Positions 1-8,640 of a DNA stretch of 64,000 nt are shown here, in pieces. The stretch is taken from positions 52,905-116,904 of the forward strand of contig CANPZC010000004.1 in NCBI GenBank assembly GCA_947589355.1, given 5' to 3'. This DNA is from an uncultured Clostridia bacterium (GTDB lineage Bacteria > Bacillota > Clostridia > Oscillospirales > Ruminococcaceae). Under the pieces are notes generated by a model. It was not told the origin of the DNA and searched no databases. It was given only the letters and a program-made list of their open reading frames with translations. Both the position numbers and the translations under genes were made by a program. How positions within the stretch are numbered: the stretch's first letter is position 1; the number at the start of each line of letters is the position of its first letter.

Positions 1-1576
1 ATAACCAGTTTACCGCCGTAAGTTTCTATCTCGCTAAGTCGCTCCCTCATTGGGAGCGTGGATTGAAATATCAGTGTTGCCATACCACCGTGAAATGGTG
101 GATGTCGCTCCCTCATTGGGAGCGTGGATTGAAATGTCATTGTCGTCATCTCTGTTCGCGGTAAGCAGGGTCGCTCCCTCATTGGGAGCGTGGATTGAAA
201 TTGTAACCGTACTTGTTGCCGTCGTAGGCTGCGTGTTGGTCGCTCCCTCATCGGGAGCGTGGATTGAAATATCTGCTCTGAGTCACGTTTCAGCCGTTCT
301 ATCTGCGTCGCTCCCTCATCGGGAGCGTGGTGTTTATCATGTCAACGTACCTCATATATTTTGTCGCTCCCTCATCGGGAGCGTGGATTGAAATAACGAA
401 GTCGGAGGCGACGGCGTCGAAGAAGTGAGTCGCTCCCTCATAGGGAGCGTGGATTGAAATTCATCAACGCTTGCCTGAACCTCGCCGAGCACGCCGGTCG
501 CTCCCTCATAGGGAGCGTGGATTGAAATGAGGAAAGCGACGGCACGGACGGCGCCGGAGAGGTGTCGCTCCCTCATAGGGAGCGTGGATTGAAATGCCTT
601 CGATCTTGAAGAAAAAAGGGGGAAAACATGGTCGCTCCCTCATAGGGAGCGTGGATTGAAATATGGAGCTTTCTGAGGCGCAAAAGCAGCTTACCTTGGT
701 CGCTCCCTCATAGGGAGCGTGGATTGAAATGGATTCACCAAAAATATCTTTCAAGTAATCACTTGTCGCTCCCTCATCGGGAGCGTGGATTGAAATATTG
801 TCACCGTTTTCTTCATGCGCACAGCGCAAAAGGTCGCTCCCTCATCGGGAGCGTGGATTGAAATATTGTCACCGTTTTCTTCATGCGCACAGCGCAAAAA
901 GTCGCTCCCTCATCGGGAGGGTGGATTGAAATGGTGGTGGGAGGGTATTCTGTTACAGCCCAAACAGTCGCTCCCTCATCGGGAGCGTGGATTGAAATGG
1001 CGTATGCATCTACATCTTTTACAAGCTTTTTGTCGCTCCCTCATCGGGAGCGTGGATTGAAATATCTGCTCTTGCAGCTCTTTTACCGTGGTGTCTGGTC
1101 GCTCCCTCATAGGGAGCGTAGATTGAAATCGAAAACGGAACAATCGGAACTTTCCGAGCAAAAGTCGCTCCTTCATTGGGAGCGTGGATTGAAATGCTAA
1201 ATTTTAAATTTAGTGTAAATTCGCGGCGTCGTCGCTCCCTCATCGGGAGCGTGGATTGAAATCTTATCTTGATACTATGGCAACATCTCGAATTTGTCGC
1301 TCCCTCATAGGGAGCGTGGATTGAAATACTAAATTTAAATTTAGCGCGGAACGCAGCACGCTGTCGCTCCCTCATCGGGAGCGTGGATTGAAATGCGGTA
1401 CACGGCATTAAGGTGTGCAAAGGCGAAGTCGCTCCCTCATTTGGAGCGTGGATTGAAATTTGGTACATTTCCTCGTGCGTATTATCTCTATACATCGCTC
1501 CCTCATAGGGGAGCGTGGATTGAAATTCATCGGTTTGCACATATTTTTTCTGAAATCGGGTCGCTCCCTCATTCGG
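1..1576 (+). CRISPR. Type I-C-like CRISPR array, leader-distal part
   Basis: There are 24 copies of a 32-bp repeat starting at 38, 104, 170, 239, 307, 363, 429, 497, 564, 631, 699, 765, 833, 901, 967, 1032, 1098, 1164, 1231, 1296, 1363, 1428, 1494 and 1560, separated by 33-36 bp spacers. The repeat begins GTCGCTCCC, has a 7-bp stem CGCTCCC/GGGAGCG around a 5-nt loop, and ends GTGGATTGAAAT, which is typical of subtype I-C. The 3' end supplies the usual crRNA 5' handle, so transcription runs left to right. Repeats 22-24 are degenerate (24 stops after about 17 bp), marking the leader-distal end. Bases 1-2 (AT) match a repeat end, so the array continues off the left edge, where the leader and cas genes should be. 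No cas gene is in this window. Confidence 0.97.
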
Positions 1577-1633
1577 CTATCTGCCGTCAATATCAGCAAC
1601 GGGAACACATGAAAATTTTGTGCAAAATGCCCT

Positions 1634-1730
1634 TTGAAATTTCGGCAAAAATGTGTTACCATAATAACAGTGTGTAGCCACAAGGCGTAAGTCCAGCTTT
1701 TTTGGATTTGCGCCTTTTATTTTTTGGAGG
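1634..1730 (+). promoter_or_regulatory. Promoter and terminator-like leader hairpin of the MATE gene
   Basis: A weak promoter, TTGAAA (1634-1639), 17 bp, then TACCAT (1657-1662), is followed by a 13-bp hairpin (1682-1694 with 1704-1716) and the T-rich run 1717-1725. The ribosome binding site GGAGG (1726-1730) comes right after. The hairpin lies between the likely transcription start and the gene, so it could act as an attenuator or simply end a short RNA. Confidence 0.5.
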
Positions 1731-1737
1731 TCATTTT

Positions 1738-3171
1738 ATGGGACAATTAAAACAAAACAATTTCTATCTCGCTGAGGAAAAACTCGGCACACTGATGAGA
1801 AAATACGCTGTGCCATGCATGATTTCTCTGCTTGTGGGTGCGCTTTACAACATCGTCGACCAGATATTCATAGCCAACGCTTCGTACCTCGGTTCTTACG
1901 GAAACGCAGCAAATACGGTGGTTTTCCCGCTTACGGTCATCGCGCTCGCGGTGGCGGTGATGATAGGCGACGGCTGCTGTGCGTTTGTGAGCCTGAGCCT
2001 TGGGAAAGCCAAACCGGAGCGCGCGAGCATAAGCGTTGGCAATGCTGTGGTGCTTTCAGTACTGTCCGGATTTTTACTCACATTTGTGTACCTTGTGTTT
2101 AACAGGCAGATAATCTCACTGTTCGGCGGCACTGTAAATCAGCAGACATTTGACTACTCAAAAGAGTATTTCTTTTGGATAACTTTGGGGATACCGTTTT
2201 ACGTTTTTGGGCAGGCGATGAACCCAATTATACGCGCTGACGGCAGCCCACGCTTTGCAATGGTGTCTACATTTTCGGGTGCGGTAATAAACATAATTTT
2301 AGACCCCGTGTTTATTTTTGTCCTTAAAATGGGCATGAAAGGCGCTGCAATAGCTACCGTTTTAGGTCAGATAGTTACAGCCTTGCTTGCGGTTTGGTAC
2401 ATCACACATATGAAAACCGTGCGGCTTGAAAGAGTAAGCTTTTTACTTAAAATCAGTATAATTAAACGTACACTTTCACTTGGCATATGCAGTTTTCTGT
2501 CGCAGATCTCGCTTGTGGCGGCGATGGCGGCTATAAATAACATGGTACGGAAATACGGTGCAGCAGACCAAATTTTCGGACAGCAGCAATACGCGCAGAT
2601 ACCCATGGCGGTGGTAGGGATTGTAATGAAATTTTTCCAGATAGTCATCTCTATCGTCGTCGGTATGGCGGCAGGGTGCATACCTATCGTCGGCTTCAAC
2701 ATGGGCGCAGGTATGAAAGAGCGCGTAAAAAGGCTGTTTTCAATGCTGTTGTGCGCCGAAGCAGCCGTGGGTGCGGTGTCGCTGCTTATTGCCGAAGTTT
2801 TCCCTCGCCAGCTTATAAAAATTTTCGGTGCGGCAAACGAAAGCTCATATTACACAGACTTTGCCGTAAAAGCTTTTCGCGTGTATTTGTGTATGCTGGT
2901 GTTCGCCTGCGTGAACAAAGCCGCGTTCATATTTTTGCAGGCTATGGGCAAAGCGGCGGCTTCTACAATGCTTTCAATGGTCAGGGAAATAGTTTTCGGC
3001 GTTGGTTTCGCGCTGCTTTTGCCGCAGTTTTTCGGTCTTGACGGAGTGCTTTATTCGATGCCTGTTTCTGACATACTTACTGCGGTAATATCGTTTATTG
3101 TGATTGCATCTGCATACAGAAAACTCTCTGATAAAAGCGTAAATATTTGTACAGCAGAAAATTTTTCATAA
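1738..3171 (+). CDS. MATE family efflux transporter
   Basis: A 477-residue integral membrane protein with about twelve hydrophobic segments. It matches the MATE (multidrug and toxic compound extrusion) family in length and in motifs such as the first-helix stretch with VDQIFIANAS and the repeat of the fold in the second half. Family members export cationic drugs or metabolites using a Na+ or H+ gradient; the substrate cannot be read from sequence. The start at 1738 follows GGAGG by 7 bp; a longer reading from 1702 lacks a ribosome binding site. It stands alone between the CRISPR array and the alarmone-enzyme gene, with its own leader hairpin. Confidence 0.9.
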   Translation: MGQLKQNNFYLAEEKLGTLMRKYAVPCMISLLVGALYNIVDQIFIANASYLGSYGNAANTVVFPLTVIALAVAVMIGDGCCAFVSLSLGKAKPERASISVGNAVVLSVLSGFLLTFVYLVFNRQIISLFGGTVNQQTFDYSKEYFFWITLGIPFYVFGQAMNPIIRADGSPRFAMVSTFSGAVINIILDPVFIFVLKMGMKGAAIATVLGQIVTALLAVWYITHMKTVRLERVSFLLKISIIKRTLSLGICSFLSQISLVAAMAAINNMVRKYGAADQIFGQQQYAQIPMAVVGIVMKFFQIVISIVVGMAAGCIPIVGFNMGAGMKERVKRLFSMLLCAEAAVGAVSLLIAEVFPRQLIKIFGAANESSYYTDFAVKAFRVYLCMLVFACVNKAAFIFLQAMGKAAASTMLSMVREIVFGVGFALLLPQFFGLDGVLYSMPVSDILTAVISFIVIASAYRKLSDKSVNICTAENFS

Positions 3172-3175
3172 CGTA

Positions 3176-3250
3176 TTGACAAACGCTGAAATAAGTGGTA
3201 CTATAATATAAAGCAACGGCGCTTCTCCCACAGTTGGGGGCGGCGCTTTT
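3176..3250 (+). promoter_or_regulatory. Promoter and leader hairpin of the RelA/SpoT-like gene
   Basis: TTGACA (3176-3181) is followed after 17 bp by TACTAT, which runs into TATAAT (3202-3207). A GC-rich hairpin (arms 3218-3230 and 3235-3247, one mismatch) followed by TTTT sits at the very 5' end of the predicted transcript, upstream of GGAGG at 3266. A variant of the motif at 4299 occurs at 3139-3154 inside the end of the MATE gene. Confidence 0.6.
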
Positions 3251-3278
3251 GTATGCAAAAATTATGGAGGCGAATATT

Positions 3279-4268
3279 ATGATAACGCTGAATGATTATT
3301 TATATTCGGGCGACACGGTACTTAAAATATTGCACGAATATTCGGCAGATCTTAAAAAGTCGGCGATAGAGAACAACAACCCTGTTGACCTTGCTCACTG
3401 CAATTTTTTGATACAGATGACAGAGCTTCTGGAGCACAACGACTTCCTCACATCGCAGTCGCAGAGGATAAAGGAATTTTACAAATACATGACGCAGAAA
3501 TATCCGTTTTTGGCGTTCACATTCAAAGGCAGGATAAAGTCGCTCGTGCGCGCGGAGGAAAAATTTAACGGCTATATTCTTGAGTACATTTATGATTATT
3601 TTCAGCAGCACGGCAAGTACCCGACTGAAGCAGAGATAAAGAGCAGCCTGTCGTGTTTTCGCGACCTTATCGCATACAGGATAGTTATCTCGCTGCCGCA
3701 GTGCCATATGCAAAGCGCTATTCCGCAGGAGGAGCAGGAGCTGAAATTTTTGTATGAGCTTGCGAATATTCTGCCGCAGTTTCTGGAGGAACGAGGCTTT
3801 ACGGCGCAGCTTTCGGGCGATGACCCGACCAAGGCTGATGTGCGGCTGGAAGACGGAAACAAGGCGTATTACAGAGATTATGTGGCGTGTCCGAGGCCGT
3901 CGGGCTACCGCTCGCTGCACATAACTTTTTATGACAATCTTGCAAGATGCTACACTGAATTGCAGCTGCGGACAAAGGAAATGGACGACTTAGCGGAGAT
4001 AGGCGCGGCGAACCATTTCGGCTATGAGCGGCAGCAGGAGGAGATACGCTCGAGGCGCGATATAATTCCCGACCACGAGTGCAGATATTTTGACGAGGCG
4101 TATGAGCGTTTTACAAAATTGCAGGCGCTCGACCTCTCGGCGGTGAACGTGAATATGTTCAAGGCGTATGGTAATCAGCTTATCAACGACGGCTGCGGAC
4201 TTTTTCGCGGCAGACAGATATTGCCGTTCGAGCATTTATCAAGGTTTCAGAATGACTTGATTGACTAG
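3279..4268 (+). CDS. RelA/SpoT-domain protein, likely small alarmone synthetase
   Basis: A 329-residue soluble protein with the synthetase signatures of the RelA/SpoT nucleotidyltransferase family: GRIKS near residue 90, DLIAYRIV near 130, GYRSLH near 211 and ELQLRT near 228, followed by the A..H of AANHFGYE. It lacks an HD hydrolase domain and the TGS/ACT domains, so it resembles stand-alone alarmone synthetases that make (p)ppGpp from GTP/GDP and ATP. The start at 3279 follows GGAGG by 8 bp; the ATG at 3252 has no ribosome binding site. Single-gene unit with its own promoter. Some relatives of this fold are toxins, so a defence role next to McrBC is possible but unproven. Confidence 0.8.
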   Translation: MITLNDYLYSGDTVLKILHEYSADLKKSAIENNNPVDLAHCNFLIQMTELLEHNDFLTSQSQRIKEFYKYMTQKYPFLAFTFKGRIKSLVRAEEKFNGYILEYIYDYFQQHGKYPTEAEIKSSLSCFRDLIAYRIVISLPQCHMQSAIPQEEQELKFLYELANILPQFLEERGFTAQLSGDDPTKADVRLEDGNKAYYRDYVACPRPSGYRSLHITFYDNLARCYTELQLRTKEMDDLAEIGAANHFGYERQQEEIRSRRDIIPDHECRYFDEAYERFTKLQALDLSAVNVNMFKAYGNQLINDGCGLFRGRQILPFEHLSRFQNDLID

Positions 4269-4298
4269 GGGAGAGCGTTCTTTGAAAAAATATTAAGC

Positions 4299-4350
4299 GT
4301 AATTATTTGTACACCAAACACTTGCAATCTGCTTCGGAATATGCTATAAT
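4299..4350 (+). promoter_or_regulatory. mcrBC promoter with upstream 16-bp motif
   Basis: TTGCAA (4322-4327), 17 bp and TATAAT (4345-4350) form a good sigma-A promoter. GTAATTATTTGTACAC lies at 4299-4314, ending 7 bp before the -35 box. The identical 16-mer occurs at the same distance from the promoter at 25275-25290. It may be an AT-rich UP element or a regulator site. Confidence 0.65.
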
Positions 4351-4383
4351 ATATAAAACGGACCACACATATGGAGGTACATT

Positions 4384-6459
4384 ATGATAGATCACGAGAA
4401 AATTATACCGATCATTGAGGGATATAAGAAGCATTTTTCCGAACACTGGAAGGACGAGAAATATAAGTGGGAGGCTGTGAAACACTTTCAGGATAACTGG
4501 GATATCGATGCTGAGAATTTTGGCGAGATGTTCAAGAAAGCTACTGCAAAAGCTTCAAATCTGCTCGAGTCGTTTGCTCGTTACCCAAGAACTATGATAC
4601 TTAATTTTGCAAAAGCAGATGACAAGACGACCCGTGAGATGTTTGCAGACCTTTTTGACGAAAGCCGCGACCTTGCTGAGCGTATAAAGGCTTTTATGCA
4701 GACCGCTGATGAACTCAAAGAAAAATACAATGACGGAACAAGGAGCAATCATTTTCAGAACACTAATGCCGTGAGTACATATTTGTGGCTGAAGTACCCT
4801 GACAAGTATTACATCTATATGTATGACATCTACCGAAAGTGCGCCGAAAAGTTAGATGATACCTACCGCCCGAAAGGCAACGGCGATGCGGCAAATGTTA
4901 TCGGCGGATATAAGATGTATGACGAGATAAGGGAGATACTGCTTGCCGATCAAGATATAAGAAAAATTTTCAGCTCTGCGCTGACGGATACTTGCTATAA
5001 AGACCCTGAGTTTGTTACTGCTGTAATTGATTTCGGATATTTTCTTGCGAAATATTATGATGAAAGTTCTATATCCAAGGACAAACGTTACTGGCTTTGT
5101 GCACCGGGAAATGGCGCTTGCATTTGGGAAGAATGTATTGAAAAAGGCATTATCGCCATAGGTTGGGACGCAATAGGCGATCTTCGACAATATGGCAGCA
5201 AGGGTGAAATGAAGCAGCGGATGAAAGAAACAATCAATTCTGATAGTTCTTATAAAAATGCAGCCCATGCAACATGGCAGTTTGTCAATGATATGAAACC
5301 CGGCGATATTGTATTTGCCAAAAAGGGATTACACCTTATCGTTGGGCGCGGAGTAGTAGGATCGGAATATATTTTTGATGATAGCAGGCAGCATTACAAA
5401 AACGTTCGTAAGGTAAAATGGACACATATCGGTGAATGGGAGCACCCCGGTCCGGCTGCGATGAAAACTCTGACTGATATTACACCATATACAGAATATG
5501 TTGACAAGTTGAATGCGCTCTTTGAAAATGCTGTAGTGTATGATGAAGATGAAATGAAAATAGAATATCCGCCCTACACCAAATCCGATTTTCTTAAAGA
5601 AGTATTCATGACCGAGGGCGAATATGACAGGCTTCGGGCTCTTGTTCTGCGTAAGAAAAACGTAATTTTGCAGGGTGCGCCGGGCGTGGGCAAAACGTTC
5701 TCGGCTAAGCGGCTTGCGTATTCTATCATCGGTGAGAAAAACAAAAACCGCATCTGCATGGTGCAGTTTCACCAAAATTATTCATACGAAGACTTCATCA
5801 TGGGTTACCGCCCGAATGACAGCGGCGGATTTGACCTGCAAACAGGCGTGTTTTACGACTTCTGCGAGAGGTGCAGGGAGAACCCCGACAAGCCGTATTT
5901 CTTCATCATTGACGAGATAAACCGCGGCAACCTGAGCAAAATTTTCGGCGAACTGCTGATGCTTATCGAAAACGACAAGCGCGGCGAAGAGAACAAGATA
6001 AACCTGGTTTACGGCGGCAAGCCTTTCTATATCCCCGAAAACCTGCATATGATCGGCATGATGAACACCGCCGACCGCAGCCTTGCGATGATAGATTATG
6101 CACTGCGCCGACGTTTCTGTTTCTACACCATGAGGCCCGCTTTTGAAGATGCGCAGCGCAACGGCTTTGGCGAATACACAAAAAATATCGGCTGCGAGCT
6201 GTATCACAAAGTGATCGCGAAGATAAAAGATCTCAACGCTGCTATTCGTTCAGACAGCGCCCTCGGCAGCGGCTTTGAGATAGGTCACAGCTACTTTGCG
6301 CCCGAAGATACCTCAGTTATAAATGACGAGTGGGTGCGCGGAGTTGTAGAGTTTGAGATAATCCCGCTTATCGAGGAATACTGGTTCGATGATCATGATA
6401 GCGTAAATAAATGGACAGATGCATTGCACGAGGCATCAGGTGACAGCAATGACAGTTGA
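4384..6459 (+). CDS. mcrB: McrB-like restriction GTPase with EVE-like domain
   Basis: A 691-residue protein. Residues about 1-220 are a helical region of unclear role. Residues about 234-370 look like an EVE/PUA-like modified-base reader (from RYWLCAPGNG to GEWEHPGP). The C-terminal half is an AAA+ domain with Walker A GAPGVGKT at 431-438, Walker B D510-E511 and the McrB signature MNTADRS at 560-566. McrB proteins form GTP-driven rings that recognise modified cytosine DNA and drive McrC cleavage. The start at 4384 follows GGAGG (4372-4376). The gene overlaps mcrC by 11 bp, so the two are co-translated. Base specificity cannot be read from sequence. Confidence 0.88.
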   Translation: MIDHEKIIPIIEGYKKHFSEHWKDEKYKWEAVKHFQDNWDIDAENFGEMFKKATAKASNLLESFARYPRTMILNFAKADDKTTREMFADLFDESRDLAERIKAFMQTADELKEKYNDGTRSNHFQNTNAVSTYLWLKYPDKYYIYMYDIYRKCAEKLDDTYRPKGNGDAANVIGGYKMYDEIREILLADQDIRKIFSSALTDTCYKDPEFVTAVIDFGYFLAKYYDESSISKDKRYWLCAPGNGACIWEECIEKGIIAIGWDAIGDLRQYGSKGEMKQRMKETINSDSSYKNAAHATWQFVNDMKPGDIVFAKKGLHLIVGRGVVGSEYIFDDSRQHYKNVRKVKWTHIGEWEHPGPAAMKTLTDITPYTEYVDKLNALFENAVVYDEDEMKIEYPPYTKSDFLKEVFMTEGEYDRLRALVLRKKNVILQGAPGVGKTFSAKRLAYSIIGEKNKNRICMVQFHQNYSYEDFIMGYRPNDSGGFDLQTGVFYDFCERCRENPDKPYFFIIDEINRGNLSKIFGELLMLIENDKRGEENKINLVYGGKPFYIPENLHMIGMMNTADRSLAMIDYALRRRFCFYTMRPAFEDAQRNGFGEYTKNIGCELYHKVIAKIKDLNAAIRSDSALGSGFEIGHSYFAPEDTSVINDEWVRGVVEFEIIPLIEEYWFDDHDSVNKWTDALHEASGDSNDS

Positions 6460-7525
6460 CAAGGGTATTTCTATTAAGAACATCTACTATATGCTTTCCT
6501 ATGCCTTTGACATTAAGAGACTGAGGAAAGAGGACTACAAAAGGGTAGCAGGGGAGGAGTTTGACAACATATACGACCTGTTTGCCGCGATGCTGGAAAA
6601 GGGCGTTTCACAGCAGATTAAACAGGGGCTTTACCGCGAGTATGTGCCGATGCAGGAGGAACTGCCTTTAATGCGCGGCAAGCCGGATATCAGCGAAACA
6701 ATGCGCCTGCGCGTGCAGAGAAAACAAAAGCTCTTCTGCCGGTTTGACGAATTTTCGCAAGATGATCTGTATAATCAGATACTGAAAATTACAATTCAGC
6801 TGCTTTCCCGTGCTGATGGCGTATCCGAGAAGCGAAAGCAGGCGCTGAGGCGGCTGGACGTGAATTTTTGCGATGTTTCGCTCATACAGCCGCGCAATAT
6901 TGCTTGGGACAGGATAATGTACCGGCGCGGCAACCGCAGTTACGAGCTGCTTCTGAACATCTGCCGCCTTGTGCTTATAGGTTTGCTGCAAACCACCGAG
7001 GACGGAAGCTACAAATTGCTTTCGTTTACCGACGAGAACATGGCAAAGCTTTATGAGAAGTTTATTCTGGAATATTATAAGCAGGAACATCGTGAATTAG
7101 ATGCGAAAGCGGCGCAGGTAAAGTGGAATTTTACTGCGGAGCCTGATAAGAAAACAGCAGCTTATCTTCCGCAGATGAATACCGATATCACATTGCAGAA
7201 AGGCGATAAAAAGCTTATCATCGATGCAAAATATTATAGAAAGATGCTGGTAAAAAATTATTCGGATACTAATGAAAAACTGCGGTCGGCAAATTTGTAT
7301 CAGATATTTACCTATGTGAAAAATATGGATACAAATAACACGGGAAATGTTTCAGGGCTTTTGCTCTATGCCAAAACCGAAGATGAGTTGTTTCCTGATG
7401 GCGAACCGTTTGAGATATGTGGAAACAGCATCGGAGCAAAAACGCTGGATCTTAGCAAAGATTTTGAGGAAATAGCATCACAGCTCGATAAGATAGCGGA
7501 ATATTATTTTCCACATCAAACATGA
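6449..7525 (+). CDS. mcrC: McrC-like nuclease subunit
   Basis: A 358-residue protein matching McrC, the PD-(D/E)xK nuclease that docks on the McrB ring. Candidate catalytic residues are D246 (in NTDITL) and the D259-A-K261 triplet of IIDAKYY. The start at 6449 is chosen because AGGTGA lies 5 bp upstream and it gives an 11-bp overlap with mcrB; a start at 6419 would add ten residues with no ribosome binding site. Together the two genes form a complete-looking modification-dependent restriction system. The AT-rich tail after 7525 has no clear terminator. Confidence 0.85.
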   Translation: MTVDKGISIKNIYYMLSYAFDIKRLRKEDYKRVAGEEFDNIYDLFAAMLEKGVSQQIKQGLYREYVPMQEELPLMRGKPDISETMRLRVQRKQKLFCRFDEFSQDDLYNQILKITIQLLSRADGVSEKRKQALRRLDVNFCDVSLIQPRNIAWDRIMYRRGNRSYELLLNICRLVLIGLLQTTEDGSYKLLSFTDENMAKLYEKFILEYYKQEHRELDAKAAQVKWNFTAEPDKKTAAYLPQMNTDITLQKGDKKLIIDAKYYRKMLVKNYSDTNEKLRSANLYQIFTYVKNMDTNNTGNVSGLLLYAKTEDELFPDGEPFEICGNSIGAKTLDLSKDFEEIASQLDKIAEYYFPHQT

Positions 7526-7687
7526 AGACAAATTATTTTTAGTACGTTTAATTGTACAGTAATTTTGTATATGCAGAATTTGTATGTTTTATACAGACGT
7601 GCAGAAGCCATTGCGCATTTTTTGTTATATAGAAAACCGTTAAATTTACTGTACATTTTATTTCGCTGATGATCAAGGAGGATATTT

Positions 7688-7735
7688 ATGAACGTTACAG
7701 AAATTGTATTCAGCCCCACAGGTGGTGCGCTATGA
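7688..7735 (+). CDS. 15-codon upstream ORF resembling a flavodoxin N-terminus
   Basis: A strong AAGGAGGA (7675-7682) precedes an ATG at 7688 that opens a 15-codon reading frame, MNVTEIVFSPTGGAL. Its TGA overlaps the patatin ATG (ATGA), a layout that couples translation. The peptide looks like the first strand and FMN phosphate loop of flavodoxins (FSPTGGT-like), so it may be what is left of a flavodoxin gene whose rest was deleted, now serving as a leader for the lipase. It is shorter than any functional flavodoxin. A peptide function is not excluded. Confidence 0.5.
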   Translation: MNVTEIVFSPTGGAL

Positions 7736-8574
7736 AGATCGGTGTTATAGATGTTGGCGGCGGCTTTCGCGGTGTATATGCCTGCGGAGCGCTCGACTAT
7801 TGTTTAGATCAGAATATTCGTTTTGATCTCGGTATCGGCGTGTCGGCAGGCAGCGCAAATCTTGCCTCATATATAGCAGGGCAGAGGGGTCGCAACTTTA
7901 CTTTTTATACGAAATACGGTCTCAGAAAGCAGTACGCAAGTCTGAGAAATTTCATACTGAAACGCTCGTTTATAGATATGGATTATGTCTACAGCACGCT
8001 CAGCGATCACGACGGTGAAAATCCTCTCGATTATGAAGCGCTGCGAAGCAATTCTATGGATCTTATAGTAGTAGCAACTAATGCAAAAACAGGCAAGGCA
8101 AAGTATTTTGATAAGCGTGATATCCGTCAGGACAGCTACGATGTGTTTAAGGCGTCCTCGTCCATCCCGTTTGTATGCAAGCCGTATTTCATTCAGGGTA
8201 CACCATATTATGACGGCGCGCTGAGCGATCCCGTTCCGCTGAAAAAGGCGTTCGCTTTGGGGTGCGACCGTGTGATATTGCTGCTGACAAAGCCTGAAGA
8301 TTTCATCAGAACATCAGAGAAGGACGACAAAATTGCTGCCCTTATACGCAAAAAGTACCCCAACGCTGCGCATGGTCTGCACCAAAGAGCGAACCGATAT
8401 AATAAGTGCGTTGCGCTGGCGCAGGAATATGCAAAGCAAGGTAAAGTGCTGATCATCGCGCCAGACGATACCTGCGGCGTAAACACGCTCTCACGCGACC
8501 CCAAAAACATGAAACGGCTGTATGACAAAGGCTACGCCGACGGCGAAAAGATCAAGGCGTTTATGTGTAAATGA
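7732..8574 (+). CDS. Patatin-like phospholipase
   Basis: A 280-residue patatin-family serine hydrolase. It shows the oxyanion-hole glycines GGGFRGVY (residues 9-16), the nucleophile elbow GVSAGS with Ser38, and the dyad aspartate in YYDGALSD about residue 165. Such proteins release fatty acids from phospholipids or other acyl esters; this one resembles the YjjU/RssA-like bacterial branch. There is no signal peptide, so it acts inside the cell. The start at 7732 overlaps the stop of a 15-codon upstream ORF by 4 bp. Patatins are also effectors in CBASS-type defence, but no cyclase partner is seen here. Confidence 0.85.
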   Translation: MKIGVIDVGGGFRGVYACGALDYCLDQNIRFDLGIGVSAGSANLASYIAGQRGRNFTFYTKYGLRKQYASLRNFILKRSFIDMDYVYSTLSDHDGENPLDYEALRSNSMDLIVVATNAKTGKAKYFDKRDIRQDSYDVFKASSSIPFVCKPYFIQGTPYYDGALSDPVPLKKAFALGCDRVILLLTKPEDFIRTSEKDDKIAALIRKKYPNAAHGLHQRANRYNKCVALAQEYAKQGKVLIIAPDDTCGVNTLSRDPKNMKRLYDKGYADGEKIKAFMCK

Positions 8575-8594
8575 TCATAGACCACCGAAAAAAG

Positions 8595-8640
8595 ACGGCT
8601 CTCCACCGAGGATATGCTCGTAAGTAGGAGAGCCGTTTTA
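8595..8640. terminator. Bidirectional terminator
   Basis: A perfect 10-bp stem (8595-8604 with 8627-8636) with A-rich sequence before and TTTT after ends both the patatin gene and the convergent minus-strand operon, whose last stop codon (8638-8640) falls inside the T run. Confidence 0.85.

Noticed and set aside
50..1677. Several open frames on both strands across the CRISPR array (peptides with AWIEI, SIHAPYEGAT or FQSTLPMRER repeats)
   Set aside because: They are translations of the 32-bp repeat in different frames; such peptides are a well-known annotation artefact.
7732..8574. CBASS phospholipase effector
   Set aside because: No cGAS/DncV-like cyclase or accessory gene is next to it.
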